Below are positions 9,090 to 17,702 of a stretch of DNA of 64,000 nucleotides, in pieces; position 1 is the stretch's first letter, and each line of letters starts with the position of its first letter. The notes beneath the pieces are model-generated. The model was not told the origin of the DNA and made no database searches. It saw only the letters and a program-made list of their open reading frames with translations. The translations under genes were made by a program, and so were the position numbers. Origin of the DNA: an uncultured Flavobacteriales bacterium (GTDB lineage: Bacteria > Bacteroidota > Bacteroidia > Flavobacteriales_D > Crocinitomicaceae); the NCBI GenBank assembly GCA_903935095.1, contig CAIZQH010000025.1, positions 22,024-86,023 of the forward strand. Direction: 5' to 3'.

Positions 9090-10287
9090 ACATGCCATTT
9101 AGGATTTTCTGAATCTTGGTCTGACATTCCTCGTATTCTTTTTCGGGGTCAGATAAAATGGTGATGGCGCCTCCAACAGCACAAGAAAGGTATTTTTTTT
9201 CACGGTTGTAAATGAAGCTACGAATGACCACGTTGAAATCGAAATCCCCGTTTGGACTAATGTATCCGATCGATCCAGAATAAATTCCTCGATTGAAATC
9301 CTCCGTCTCGTCAATGATTTTCATGGCTTCCACTTTCGGAGCACCGGTCATGCTTCCCATGGGGAAACTTGCTTTTAGTACATCCAAGAAGCGAATGTCT
9401 TTGTCCACGTTACATTCCACGGTAGAAATCAGCTGATGAACCGTTTCGAAGGAATGAATGCCACATAGTTCACTCACTTGTACAGTTCCTTTTTTCGCGA
9501 TACGAGATAAATCGTTTCTAACTAAGTCAACAATCATTATATTTTCCGCACGTTCCTTGGGATCGTTTTGTAATTGTTGTTTCAGTGCTTCATCCTCTGT
9601 TGCGTTGATTCCTCTGGGCGCGGTTCCTTTGATGGGCTGAGATAACATACGCTCACCTGATTTTTTCATGTAGCGCTCTGGACTCCCGCAAAATACGACA
9701 TGATGGTCTGTTTGAAGATAGGTCGAAAATGGAGCTTTGGTGATGCGATTCAATTTGAAATAGGTATCCAGCGGAAACTCAATCTCTACATTTTCTGCAT
9801 AAAACTCTTGGCAATAATTCACTTCGTAAATATCTCCACGCTGAATGTGTGCCTTTAATTTCTCCACTTGAGAAAGATAGTGTTCCTTGGATGTTCGGGC
9901 TTCGAATCGATAGGGAAAGGTGTGGAAATTGTGGTCAATTTCCTCTTCCATAAAGTAATCTAAAAATTGAAAGGACTCTTCATCTTGCTCACCTTGTAGG
10001 TATTGAAATTTCTCTTTTTCTAGATGGATTACATATTTCGGAACCCAAAAATGTGCTAATGGATAGTTTAAAGGATCTTCATGGCGTGAATGGAGCTTTT
10101 CGAATTCATTTTTCAACTCATAAGAAAGGGATCCAAATAAATAGCGTCCCTGATTGTCTTGAATATATTGCTGCAATTGTTCGATTGATTGTCCATTATC
10201 CATCATAAACTCACTTTCGATACCAAAGGACAATAGTCCAGTTCCGTCATTGCTATTTAAGAAACAAATGTTTTTCCATTTTTTCAT
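9079..10287 (-). CDS. pabB: aminodeoxychorismate synthase component I
   Basis: PabB aminates chorismate to aminodeoxychorismate for folate synthesis. The 402-residue product has the chorismate-binding core: GSPERYMKK, the PabB/TrpE signature PIKGTAPRG (TrpE and PabB share this site, where a Lys is typical of PabB), AENIMIVDLVRNDLSRI, FPMGSMTGAPKVEAM and the C-terminal GSIGYISPNGDFDFNVVIR and AVGGAITI. It lacks a fused amidotransferase; no pabA is seen nearby. It heads a minus-strand series with tilS, divergent from the TonB receptor gene. Anthranilate or isochorismate synthase is the alternative, which I judge less likely because of the PIKGT lysine. Confidence 0.93.
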   Translation of the reverse strand: MKKWKNICFLNSNDGTGLLSFGIESEFMMDNGQSIEQLQQYIQDNQGRYLFGSLSYELKNEFEKLHSRHEDPLNYPLAHFWVPKYVIHLEKEKFQYLQGEQDEESFQFLDYFMEEEIDHNFHTFPYRFEARTSKEHYLSQVEKLKAHIQRGDIYEVNYCQEFYAENVEIEFPLDTYFKLNRITKAPFSTYLQTDHHVVFCGSPERYMKKSGERMLSQPIKGTAPRGINATEDEALKQQLQNDPKERAENIMIVDLVRNDLSRIAKKGTVQVSELCGIHSFETVHQLISTVECNVDKDIRFLDVLKASFPMGSMTGAPKVEAMKIIDETEDFNRGIYSGSIGYISPNGDFDFNVVIRSFIYNREKKYLSCAVGGAITILSDPEKEYEECQTKIQKILNGMYAE

Positions 10288-10291
10288 AGGA

Positions 10292-10299
10292 CAAAATTA
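10292..10299 (-). promoter_or_regulatory. candidate -7 box TAATTTTG, 4 nt before pabB ATG
   Basis: The minus strand reads TAATTTTG-TCCT-ATG. The octamer matches the Bacteroidetes TAnnTTTG consensus exactly. No good TTTG/TTG -33 element is seen at the usual distance. If active, the transcript would begin at or next to the start codon. Confidence 0.5.
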
Positions 10300-10363
10300 C
10301 AAGGATTTGGATTCATTGTCATCTAAACACAAGAATCTTCAAACACTTTCGTTATTAAGTTGT

Positions 10364-10371
10364 TACTTTTG
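10364..10371 (+). promoter_or_regulatory. candidate -7 box TACTTTTG for the TonB receptor gene
   Basis: TACTTTTG matches TAnnTTTG and lies 63 bp before the ATG of the TonB-dependent receptor, in the 147-bp divergent spacer with pabB. A convincing -33 element is not visible. Confidence 0.4.
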
Positions 10372-10434
10372 CATGGAACTAAGTAACGATTTTGCTTCTA
10401 AAGCGTCCAAACTTGCATAAAATCCTTTGGGAAA

Positions 10435-12834
10435 ATGAAAATAGTACTCTCCTTTATTTTAATACTCTCCTGTTTTTTTGCCGCTGCGCAAACAAAAGTC
10501 ACACTGAGCGGCTATATCACAGATGCCATCGACGGTGAAGCATTAACCGATGTGAAAGTATTTATACCTTCACTCAAAGTTGGTGCAATGTCGAATTCCT
10601 ATGGATTTTATTCACTTACCGTTGCTCCGGGAAAATACAGCGTTGAATTCCGCTCCATGGCCTATGGTTCTGAAGTGAAAGAAATTGATTTATCGAAAAG
10701 CCAAGTGTTTTCTATCGAACTTGGTTCTAAAGTGAATAATGTCAATGAAGTGGTTGTCAACGTGAAAAAAACGGAAAATGTCACATCCACGAAAATGGGT
10801 CAAATTGAATTGCAAATGGACCAAATCAAAACACTTCCAGCGTTTATGGGAGAGGTGGATGTCATCAAAGCCATTCAATTGTTGCCGGGGGTATCTTCGG
10901 TTTCAGAGGGTGGACAAGGATTTTACGTCCGTGGTGGTGGTCCAGATCAAAATTTAGTTTTATTGGACGAAGGAGTTGTCTACAATGCAGCTCACTTGTT
11001 TGGATTCTTCTCCGTTTTTAATGCAGATGCTGTAAAATCAGTGAATTTGATTAAAGGTGGAATGCCTGCCAATTTTGGAGGTAGGATGTCCTCCGTACTA
11101 GAAGTAAATATGAACGAAGGGAACATGAAGCGTTTAAAAGTAACCGGTGGCATAGGTGCTATTTCTTCACGATTAACCTTGGAAGGCCCCATTAAAAAAG
11201 ACAAAGGTTCTTTTATCGTTTCTGCTCGTCGAACCTACATTGATATCATCATGAAAGCGGCCATTTCAGACACATCGCCTTTTGCAGGATCTTCTTATTT
11301 CTTTTATGATTTCAATGCGAAACTGAACTATAAATTATCTCCGAAAGACCGAATCTTTTTAAGCGGATATTATGGAAAGGATGTGTTTAATTTCTCGGAT
11401 AAAAAAGGTGGGTTTGGTGCAAACATGCCTTGGGGAAATGGTATCGCTGCATTGAGATGGAATCACTTGTTTTCGGATAAATTGTTTATGAATTTGACCA
11501 CAACCTATTCAGACTACATGTTTAAATTTGGTTCTCAACAAGATGAATTCCGTTTTGAGCTTGCATCAGGAATCCGAGATGTAGGCGCAAAAGTGGATTT
11601 TTCGTATTTCCCGAATCCCACTCACCGAATTAAGTGGGGAGCAGATTACAAATACCATACGTTTACTCCCACAAGTGTCACAGCGCAAAATGACACCACT
11701 GTATTTGATACGGGTGCAGCACAAAAATTGTATTCACATGAAGCTGCAGCTTACATCTTAGATGAATTTGACTTAAATGATCAACTGCGCTTAAATGTAG
11801 GATTGCGGTACAGTGCCTTTGCTCACGTGGGACCATTTACACGGTACATCAAAGGAGATGGAATCAGTACACAGGACACGACGATTCAGTACCAAAAAGG
11901 CGATTTAATTAAGTTTTACCACGGATTAGAGCCACGGGTTTCCATGCGATGGTTGTTACCGGACAATAGTTCGATTAAAGCGGGATATGCGTACAATTAC
12001 CAGTATGTGCATTTAACTTCCTTGAGCGCAGTTTCTCTTCCTACAGATATTTGGTTTCCAACAACAGATATTGCTAAACCAGAAAAAGGATGGCAGGGTT
12101 CAGTAGGTTATTTCAGAAACTTTTTCAACGATAAATTTGAGAGTTCTGTTGAAGTGTATTATAAAGAAATGAAAAACTTGATCGAATTCAAAGAAGGTGC
12201 CTTACCAGGTGATAATGTGAATGATAATACCGATAATATCTTGGTGTTCGGTGAAGGCAGAGCCTTTGGAATTGAATTCTTTTTGAAAAAATCTGTTGGA
12301 CGTTTTACTGGGTGGATAGGATACACTTGGGCGAAAACGGAACGAAGATTTCCAGACATCAATGAAGGAAATATCTATCCTGCGAAGTATGACCGCCGTC
12401 ATGACTTAAGTCTTGTTGGAACATACAAACTAAATGACCGTTGGACTTTCTCCGCAAGTTTCATTTATGCAACAGGAAATACACTGACTTTACCAAGTTC
12501 GTGGTATGTGCAAGAACAAAACTTATTATTTAACTACGGTCCTCGTAATTCGACGCGAATGGCGCCATATCACCGATTGGATTTGTCCGCAACATTGTAC
12601 AGCAAAGCATATAAAACAAAAACCGATCCAGCAACCGGAAAAGAAATCGATGTCAAAAAGAAATACCGAAGCAATTGGTCATTTTCGGTTTACAATGTCT
12701 ACAACCGCATGAATCCATTCTTCCTATATGTGGATAACGATGGTGATTTCCTATCGGGAAATTTTAAACTAACCGTAAAACAAGTGTCCTTATTTCCAAT
12801 TATACCTAGTGCAACATGGAATTTCGAATTTTAA
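10435..12834 (+). CDS. TonB-dependent outer-membrane receptor with carboxypeptidase-like N-domain
   Basis: A 799-residue outer-membrane active transporter. After the signal peptide (MKIVLSFILILSCFFAAAQ) comes a carboxypeptidase-regulatory-like domain (about 22-105, VTLSGYITDAIDGEALTDV), then the plug (FYVRGGGPDQNLVLLDEGVVYNAAHLFGFF pattern, about 150-215) and a 22-strand-type barrel ending in an aromatic terminus (TWNFEF). Its last 19 bases overlap the start of the DUF4249 lipoprotein gene. Receptor plus DUF4249 is a recurrent Bacteroidetes pair, functionally comparable to SusC with a partner lipoprotein, but no SusD is present. The substrate is not evident. Confidence 0.92.
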   Translation: MKIVLSFILILSCFFAAAQTKVTLSGYITDAIDGEALTDVKVFIPSLKVGAMSNSYGFYSLTVAPGKYSVEFRSMAYGSEVKEIDLSKSQVFSIELGSKVNNVNEVVVNVKKTENVTSTKMGQIELQMDQIKTLPAFMGEVDVIKAIQLLPGVSSVSEGGQGFYVRGGGPDQNLVLLDEGVVYNAAHLFGFFSVFNADAVKSVNLIKGGMPANFGGRMSSVLEVNMNEGNMKRLKVTGGIGAISSRLTLEGPIKKDKGSFIVSARRTYIDIIMKAAISDTSPFAGSSYFFYDFNAKLNYKLSPKDRIFLSGYYGKDVFNFSDKKGGFGANMPWGNGIAALRWNHLFSDKLFMNLTTTYSDYMFKFGSQQDEFRFELASGIRDVGAKVDFSYFPNPTHRIKWGADYKYHTFTPTSVTAQNDTTVFDTGAAQKLYSHEAAAYILDEFDLNDQLRLNVGLRYSAFAHVGPFTRYIKGDGISTQDTTIQYQKGDLIKFYHGLEPRVSMRWLLPDNSSIKAGYAYNYQYVHLTSLSAVSLPTDIWFPTTDIAKPEKGWQGSVGYFRNFFNDKFESSVEVYYKEMKNLIEFKEGALPGDNVNDNTDNILVFGEGRAFGIEFFLKKSVGRFTGWIGYTWAKTERRFPDINEGNIYPAKYDRRHDLSLVGTYKLNDRWTFSASFIYATGNTLTLPSSWYVQEQNLLFNYGPRNSTRMAPYHRLDLSATLYSKAYKTKTDPATGKEIDVKKKYRSNWSFSVYNVYNRMNPFFLYVDNDGDFLSGNFKLTVKQVSLFPIIPSATWNFEF

Positions 12835-13748
12835 CCAAACTGTTCATCAGTAGTATGCTCCTATTGGGCTTTACATCGTGTACCAAAGAAGTTCAAATTG
12901 ATATTCCTGGTTACATGGATCAATTAGTCATTGATGGCAGCATCGAAACCGGTCAACCAGCGATTGTCCTGCTTAGCAAATCGAATAACGTGTATTCGCC
13001 AACAAATTTCCAAGCGTATCTCGATGGATTTGTATCCGGCGCTACGGTGACAATTTCGAATGGCGTTCAAACCGATACTTTGACAGAAATTTGTTCAGAT
13101 AACCTGCCTCCAGGAACGGAAGAAATTGCTGCTGCGTTCTTCGGATTACCAGTTGATGTTTTGGTGAATTTGCATTTGTGTGCCTACATTTCCTTTGGAA
13201 TGATTGGTGAAGTAGGGAAGACCTATACCTTGAGGGTTATTCATAACGGTTCTGAATATACGGCTGCAACAAATATTTCAAGTCCAACACCACTGGATTC
13301 TCTTTATTGGAAACCGGAAGGCTCATATACGGATCGTGGATTCTCATGGGTGAAACTGAGCGATCCAAGCCAAAGCGGAGATTCCTATGCGTGGCAGGTG
13401 AAATTAGCTGGAATGCCAAATTTCAAACGAACATTTAATCCCTTTTTTAACGATAAATTCTTCAATGGTCAAACCTTTGATTTTGCCTATGAAAACCCCA
13501 TGAGTTTCGATGATCCAAATGGTGACCCTGCCTATAGAGGGTACTATAAACTTGGTGATACGGTCATCATTAAATTGTCCAAAATTGGAAAGTCAGAATA
13601 CAATTTCTTTGAAAAGAAGTACAATCAAATGTATTCAGGTGGGAATCCATTTGCCACGCCAACCAATGTCCCAACAAACATCAAAGGTGGCGCTTTAGGA
13701 ATCTGGGTTGGCTATTCACCCTGGTTCGATACCTTGGTTTGTCAGTAA
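12816..13748 (+). CDS. DUF4249 outer-membrane lipoprotein
   Basis: A 310-residue lipoprotein; the signal ends in a lipobox LLGFTSC with the acylated Cys at residue 22. The body matches the DUF4249 pattern: VIDGSIETGQPAIVLLSKS, a GATVTISNG segment, KTYTLRVIHNGSEYTAATN and a C-terminal Gly-rich strand set. The family has no proven biochemical role but is found beside TonB receptors. The ATG lies within the last codons of the receptor gene (19-nt overlap), implying translational coupling and a shared complex in the outer membrane (inferred). No later Met would preserve a usable signal peptide, which supports this start. Confidence 0.9.
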   Translation: MEFRILTKLFISSMLLLGFTSCTKEVQIDIPGYMDQLVIDGSIETGQPAIVLLSKSNNVYSPTNFQAYLDGFVSGATVTISNGVQTDTLTEICSDNLPPGTEEIAAAFFGLPVDVLVNLHLCAYISFGMIGEVGKTYTLRVIHNGSEYTAATNISSPTPLDSLYWKPEGSYTDRGFSWVKLSDPSQSGDSYAWQVKLAGMPNFKRTFNPFFNDKFFNGQTFDFAYENPMSFDDPNGDPAYRGYYKLGDTVIIKLSKIGKSEYNFFEKKYNQMYSGGNPFATPTNVPTNIKGGALGIWVGYSPWFDTLVCQ

Positions 13749-13804
13749 ACAAATTTCCTTGAATTTATAGAATGAGAATAAAGTTGCTATTCATATTGAA
13801 ACGA

Positions 13805-14371
13805 TCAAGCTCCAATTTTCTCTATAGGAATACGCTGGTTAACTTCCAAGTGCCGGTAATGGGTTGGAGAAAAGCCAGTAATCTTTTTAAATTGATTTGA
13901 CAAATGAGCAATGCTACTGTAATTTAGTTTGTATGAAATTTCAGACAAATTCAACTCACCGTATAACAACAAAGTCTTAATTCGTTCTACTTTATTCATG
14001 ATGATGAACTGTTGGATGGACATTCCATTTTCTGCACGAAACACATTGGATAAATACGTGTAATTGTGTTTCATTTGTTCACTCAAATAAACAGAGAAAT
14101 TTGTTTTGATGTTTTCCTCTGAATAATGAACCATTTGAATGATAATGAGTTTGATACGTTCCGCTAAAATAGATTGACTGTTTTCAATTAATTCAAATCC
14201 CTCTTTTTTTAATTCATTCTTAAAATCTAATTTTTGAATCAAATTTAGTTCATTGATTAATTCCACTTGACCAAGTTCAATCTTAAGATAAGAGATACCT
14301 GTATCTTTCAGTATGCAAGCAACGTGGTTAACACATCTAGCGCTGAACATATTCTTGATGATTAATTTCAT
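13805..14371 (-). CDS. AraC-family regulator with short N-terminal domain
   Basis: The C-terminal half holds two helix-turn-helix motifs of the AraC type (about residues 95-180: NYTYLSNVFRAENGMSIQQF, LNLSEISYKLNYSSIAHLSN, FKKITGFSPTHYR). The N-terminal ~70 residues (MKLIIKNMFSARCVNHVACI, then YLKIELGQVEL) have the length and strand-helix pattern of a small ferredoxin-like or heavy-metal-associated domain common in flavobacterial AraC proteins, though only single cysteines of the usual CxxC remain. I choose the ATG at 14371; an ATG at 14446 would add 25 residues without recognisable features. It converges on the DUF4249 gene; targets are unknown. Confidence 0.85.
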   Translation of the reverse strand: MKLIIKNMFSARCVNHVACILKDTGISYLKIELGQVELINELNLIQKLDFKNELKKEGFELIENSQSILAERIKLIIIQMVHYSEENIKTNFSVYLSEQMKHNYTYLSNVFRAENGMSIQQFIIMNKVERIKTLLLYGELNLSEISYKLNYSSIAHLSNQFKKITGFSPTHYRHLEVNQRIPIEKIGA

Positions 14372-14665
14372 CGCATTAGTTTTAGGTTTGAATTCATTCG
14401 AAAATGAACCAACTTTTCGTTGTGAGGAGATCTCGATCTTGAGCATATGTTTGTGTATTTTTGAAAATGGTGTGTGAATTTGATGTCTATGTGTTTTTAT
14501 CGTAATTGGTATAATTTTCTCGAAGTTGTAGTTGTCGTTTTTGTAAGGTAGTTAAAATAACTAATGTAAACGTAAAAAATTGAAAATGTGATGATTATAA
14601 ATTTGTTATCACCATCATTAATGTGGTTTCCATTCGGGATGAATGAATTGATTTACTGGTTTTCT

Positions 14666-14696
14666 GTTGAGGGAGTACAGATCCCGTTGTCCCGAC
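14666..14696 (-). repeat. tRNA-Val T-arm remnant with altered loop
   Basis: The plus strand carries GTTGAGGGA, a 16-nt insert, then CCCGAC. The same two blocks occur in the tRNA-Val gene (14831-14839 and 14848-14853), where they flank the T-loop. The remnant lies 130 bp downstream of tRNA-Val on its strand. The rest of the gene-free region 14447-14790 shows only AT-rich sequence, a short palindrome TTGAGTAAACTCAA at 14761-14774, and two AAAAAAGGAC blocks on the minus strand. With only 15 matching bases this is suggestive. Confidence 0.4.
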
Positions 14697-14790
14697 GTGC
14701 AGTGGATAAAAGCACTCCTTCACTGCGTTCAGGCGGTCCTTTTTTCATTTCCGTCCTTTTTTGAGTAAACTCAAAACGTCCTGAAACGAA

Positions 14791-14818
14791 AAAAGCACCA
14801 TCTCACGATCGTGCTTTT
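14791..14818 (-). terminator. terminator of tRNA-Val
   Basis: AAAAGCAC (14791-14798) pairs with GTGCTTTT (14811-14818) around a 12-nt loop, 7 bp downstream of the tRNA 3' end. On the tRNA strand the hairpin ends in a T-run. Confidence 0.75.
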
Positions 14819-14825
14819 ATCAGAG

Positions 14826-14900
14826 TGGGAGTTGAGGGATTCGAACCCCCGACCCTCTGCTTGTAAGGCAGATGCTCTAAACCAACTGAGCTAAACTCCC
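14826..14900 (-). tRNA. tRNA-Val (anticodon TAC)
   Basis: A full cloverleaf is readable on the minus strand: acceptor GGGAGTT/AACTCCC, D-arm GCTCAGTTGGTTTAGAGC, anticodon stem TCTGC/GCAGA with loop CTTACAA (anticodon TAC), a 5-nt variable loop, and T-arm GGGGG-TTCGAAT-CCCTC with one G-T pair. The discriminator base is A and CCA is not encoded. The gene is 75 nt and stands alone. Confidence 0.97.
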
Positions 14901-14917
14901 AGGTTATTTAACGAGTG

Positions 14918-14947
14918 CAAAGATATGCATACTTTTTAATCTTGCAA
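14918..14947 (-). promoter_or_regulatory. promoter of tRNA-Val
   Basis: Reading the minus strand, TTG (14947-14945) is followed after 19 bp by TATCTTTG (14925-14918), an exact TAnnTTTG box, 17 bp before the tRNA 5' end. This is the best-formed -33/-7 pair near a stable RNA gene here. Confidence 0.65.
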
Positions 14948-14962
14948 GCCTTTTTTCAAAAA

Positions 14963-15217
14963 TTATTGATTGGATTTGATTTCTTCAATTTTCGCTAATA
15001 CGTCATCCAGCCCTTCGCGAAATTTCTCAAAGTCCTCCTTGTAAAGGAAAATCTTGTGCTTCTGATAGTTACCATCACCATCGTCATCAAACGATTTTTT
15101 GCTCTCTGTCAGTGTGATGTATAGATCATTTCCTTTGGTCGCCTTAATGTCAAAAAAATACGTGCGCTTTCCAGCTCGAACGACTTTTGAGTACATTTCC
15201 TTTTGTTCATTGCTCAT
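14963..15217 (-). CDS. DUF3276 / PUR-type nucleic-acid-binding protein
   Basis: An 84-residue protein of the DUF3276 family, whose fold is related to the PUR-alpha repeat and which binds single-stranded DNA or RNA in spirochaetes and Bacteroidetes. Diagnostic parts are KVVRAGKRTYFFDIKATKGNDLY, LTESKK, and KHKIFLYKEDFEKFREGLDD. The length is normal. I use the ATG at 15217 (MSNEQKEMYS); the ATG two codons upstream is possible. It is divergent from the lytic transglycosylase gene and precedes tRNA-Val on the same strand. Binding activity is inferred from the family. Confidence 0.88.
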   Translation of the reverse strand: MSNEQKEMYSKVVRAGKRTYFFDIKATKGNDLYITLTESKKSFDDDGDGNYQKHKIFLYKEDFEKFREGLDDVLAKIEEIKSNQ

Positions 15218-15330
15218 ATACAATCATTTGAATGTCAAATATCCATTTATTTTTGAAATAAACCAAATGTTCGGAAAAGGTTGTAACTTTCTCATAAATC
15301 TTTCGTAGAGAAAGACTTAAAAAAGTGCAC

Positions 15331-16671
15331 ATGCGTTTAACATGGACTACTTTATTGATTGTCATGATTTTAGTTTCTTGTGGGGGTAAACACATTGGTC
15401 CTGCAGTGAAAATTGACTTCAAAGAAATTCAGAAAAAAGGCAAATTAACCATCCTCACCGAGAATAGTTCCTTGTCCTTTTTTGAATACCGAGGGAAACG
15501 TCTGGGATTCGAATACGAAATCATGGATTCTTTCTGTAAATCTCAAGGACTGGAAATGGAGGTAAAGGTTATTTCGGAATCCAAAGACTTTCAAAAACTG
15601 TTAAATAACGGCGAAGGCGATGTGATTGCCTCCAATTTGGTGGTTTCTCTGGAGGATGAAAATCGATTGTGTTATTCAACTCCTTACTACTATACGCATC
15701 AAGTGTTGGTGCAACAATCCAATGATACACTGATCAAAGAACCTGCTGAACTGGCCAATCAAACGGTCTGCGTTCGGAAGAATTCTCCTTTTTCCAGACG
15801 GTTAACCGATTTACAAGATGAAATCGGAGCAAGAATTAACATTCGTTACAAATCGGAAAACCCCATCACAGAAGATTTAATTGAAATGGTGGCAAACAAC
15901 GTGATTCCTTTTACAGTGGCTCATGAAAATCTTGCGCGCATTAGTAAAGAGATGCACCCAAATTTGAACATTGACACGCGCATGTCCTTTCAGCAAAAAA
16001 TTGCTTTCGGATTGAGACTGAATAGTCCTGAGTTGAAAAAGAAATTGGATGCCTTTATTTTGTCTTATTGCGCTTCTACAGCCTACACCGATTTGAAAAA
16101 AAGATACTTTGATTATTTAGATACTAAACCTGTTGAGTTCTACATTACTAAAAAAGGACAGCTTTCACCCTTTGATGATATTTTTAAAGCAGTTGCGAAA
16201 AAATATGCGTGGGATTGGAAGATTATCGCTGCAGTAGCCTTTAAAGAATCTCGCTTTAATCCGAATGCCCGTGGTTTCGGTGGGGCTTATGGAATGATGC
16301 AATTCATGCCAAATACAGGTCCAAGTTGTGGCGTTTTCCCCGGTTCTACTCCAGATGTTCAAATCGCTGGTGGAATGCGCTTGCTGAATCGCACCTACCA
16401 CAAATGGAAAGATGTTCCGGATGCGGATCAACGTTTGAAATTTACCTTGGCTTCCTATAATGCCGGACCTTGTCACATTGAGGATGCGCAAAACCTTGCG
16501 CGTGCAACGGGATTAAATCCACTTATGTGGGATGGAAACGTGGAAGAAATGGTTCGACACCTCGATGAACCGAAATATTATCGATCGGAACATGTGCGCT
16601 GCGGCGCCTATCGTGGACATGCCGTTTCTTACGTGAAAAAAGTATTTGCAATTTATACCTCTTGGAAGTAA
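15331..16671 (+). CDS. MltF-like membrane-bound lytic transglycosylase
   Basis: A two-domain lipoprotein that cleaves peptidoglycan. The signal ends in the lipobox MILVSC (Cys17). Residues ~35-260 form a periplasmic solute-binding (SBP_bac_3) domain (GKLTILTENSSLSFFEYRGKRLGFEYEI), used in MltF to sense ligands, and residues ~275-445 an SLT goose-lysozyme-like domain with the catalytic Glu in AAVAFKESRFNP, then GGAYGMMQFMP and LASYNAGPCHI. The ATG at 15331 gives a standard signal; a GTG two codons earlier is also open. miaA follows directly after the stop codon, so cotranscription is likely. Confidence 0.93.
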   Translation: MRLTWTTLLIVMILVSCGGKHIGPAVKIDFKEIQKKGKLTILTENSSLSFFEYRGKRLGFEYEIMDSFCKSQGLEMEVKVISESKDFQKLLNNGEGDVIASNLVVSLEDENRLCYSTPYYYTHQVLVQQSNDTLIKEPAELANQTVCVRKNSPFSRRLTDLQDEIGARINIRYKSENPITEDLIEMVANNVIPFTVAHENLARISKEMHPNLNIDTRMSFQQKIAFGLRLNSPELKKKLDAFILSYCASTAYTDLKKRYFDYLDTKPVEFYITKKGQLSPFDDIFKAVAKKYAWDWKIIAAVAFKESRFNPNARGFGGAYGMMQFMPNTGPSCGVFPGSTPDVQIAGGMRLLNRTYHKWKDVPDADQRLKFTLASYNAGPCHIEDAQNLARATGLNPLMWDGNVEEMVRHLDEPKYYRSEHVRCGAYRGHAVSYVKKVFAIYTSWK

Positions 16672-17586
16672 ATGGCTAATGTGAAAGGGAAGGTCTTGGT
16701 TATTCAAGGTCCTACGGCTTCTGGAAAAACTTCGTTGGCGATTCAACTCGCTAAAACATTGAAAACGGAAATCATCTCTGCGGATTCACGTCAATTTTAT
16801 AGAGAAATGTCCATCGGGACAGCAAAACCATCCGAAGATGAATTAAGTCAGGTCAAACACCACTTTGTCCATTCACATTCCATTCATCAGGAAGTTTCCG
16901 CTAGTCAGTTCACACAAGAAGCAAAACCGATATTGGATGATCTTTTGGCTCGAAATCAAGCGGCAGTGATTGTCGGAGGCTCTGGAATGTTCATCGATGC
17001 CTTGACTCTTGGATTAGACGAAATCCCACACGATAAAAAAGTTCAGGAAAAATGGATTGCGCTGCATGAAACTGAGGGACTTGAATTTTTACAAAACGAA
17101 TTAGCACGTTTGGACCCCGTTTATTTTGCGGAAGTGGATACTCATAACCCAGTTCGACTCATTCGCGCATTGGAAGTCATAGAACTCACAAAGAAACCGT
17201 TTTCTGAATCCCGGAAAGGAAAAGTGAAATACGATTATGACATTGTGCGTTATGGCATTGCTTGGAATCGCTCGGATTTATATGAACGCATTGATCAACG
17301 CGTAGATTTCATGATTGAAGCGGGCTTGTTTCAAGAAGCAAAATCCTTATTTCCACTTCGAAACTTAAAAGCATTAAACACCGTTGGGTATTCAGAATTC
17401 TTTCGATATTGGGAAGATGAATACGATTTCGATGAAGCAGTAGAAAAAATTAAACAACACACTCGAAATTACGCGAAACGTCAACTCACATGGATCAAAC
17501 GCTATTCGGATATTGTTGAATTGGACCCATATTCCGATAAACCACTCCTTGAGCAACTTTTGTCGCATTTTAACGTTTCTGATTAA
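16672..17586 (+). CDS. miaA: tRNA dimethylallyltransferase
   Basis: MiaA transfers a dimethylallyl group to A37 of tRNAs that read UNN codons. The 304-residue protein has the P-loop GPTASGKT (residues 13-20), the DSRQFYREMSIGTAKPS motif, HHFVHSHSIHQEVSASQF, GGSGMFIDAL, and NPVRLIRALEV, all typical. The C-terminal part has TRNYAKRQLTWIKR, the tRNA-binding region. The ATG abuts the stop codon of the upstream transglycosylase gene. Length and motifs are normal. Confidence 0.97.
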   Translation: MANVKGKVLVIQGPTASGKTSLAIQLAKTLKTEIISADSRQFYREMSIGTAKPSEDELSQVKHHFVHSHSIHQEVSASQFTQEAKPILDDLLARNQAAVIVGGSGMFIDALTLGLDEIPHDKKVQEKWIALHETEGLEFLQNELARLDPVYFAEVDTHNPVRLIRALEVIELTKKPFSESRKGKVKYDYDIVRYGIAWNRSDLYERIDQRVDFMIEAGLFQEAKSLFPLRNLKALNTVGYSEFFRYWEDEYDFDEAVEKIKQHTRNYAKRQLTWIKRYSDIVELDPYSDKPLLEQLLSHFNVSD

Positions 17587-17702
17587 TGCCATTATCTTTT
17601 ACTCAGGTTTGATGTCGTTTTTTCTTTGGTTAAAGAAATGTTAAAAAAACCGACGAGAACTGAATTAACAGCATATTCGTAGTGTAAAATTTATTATTTC
17701 TT

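Noticed and set aside
10373..10420. A 15-codon upstream ORF before the TonB receptor gene
   Set aside because: Short and without stalling features; position after the -7 box would put its ATG near or before the transcription start.
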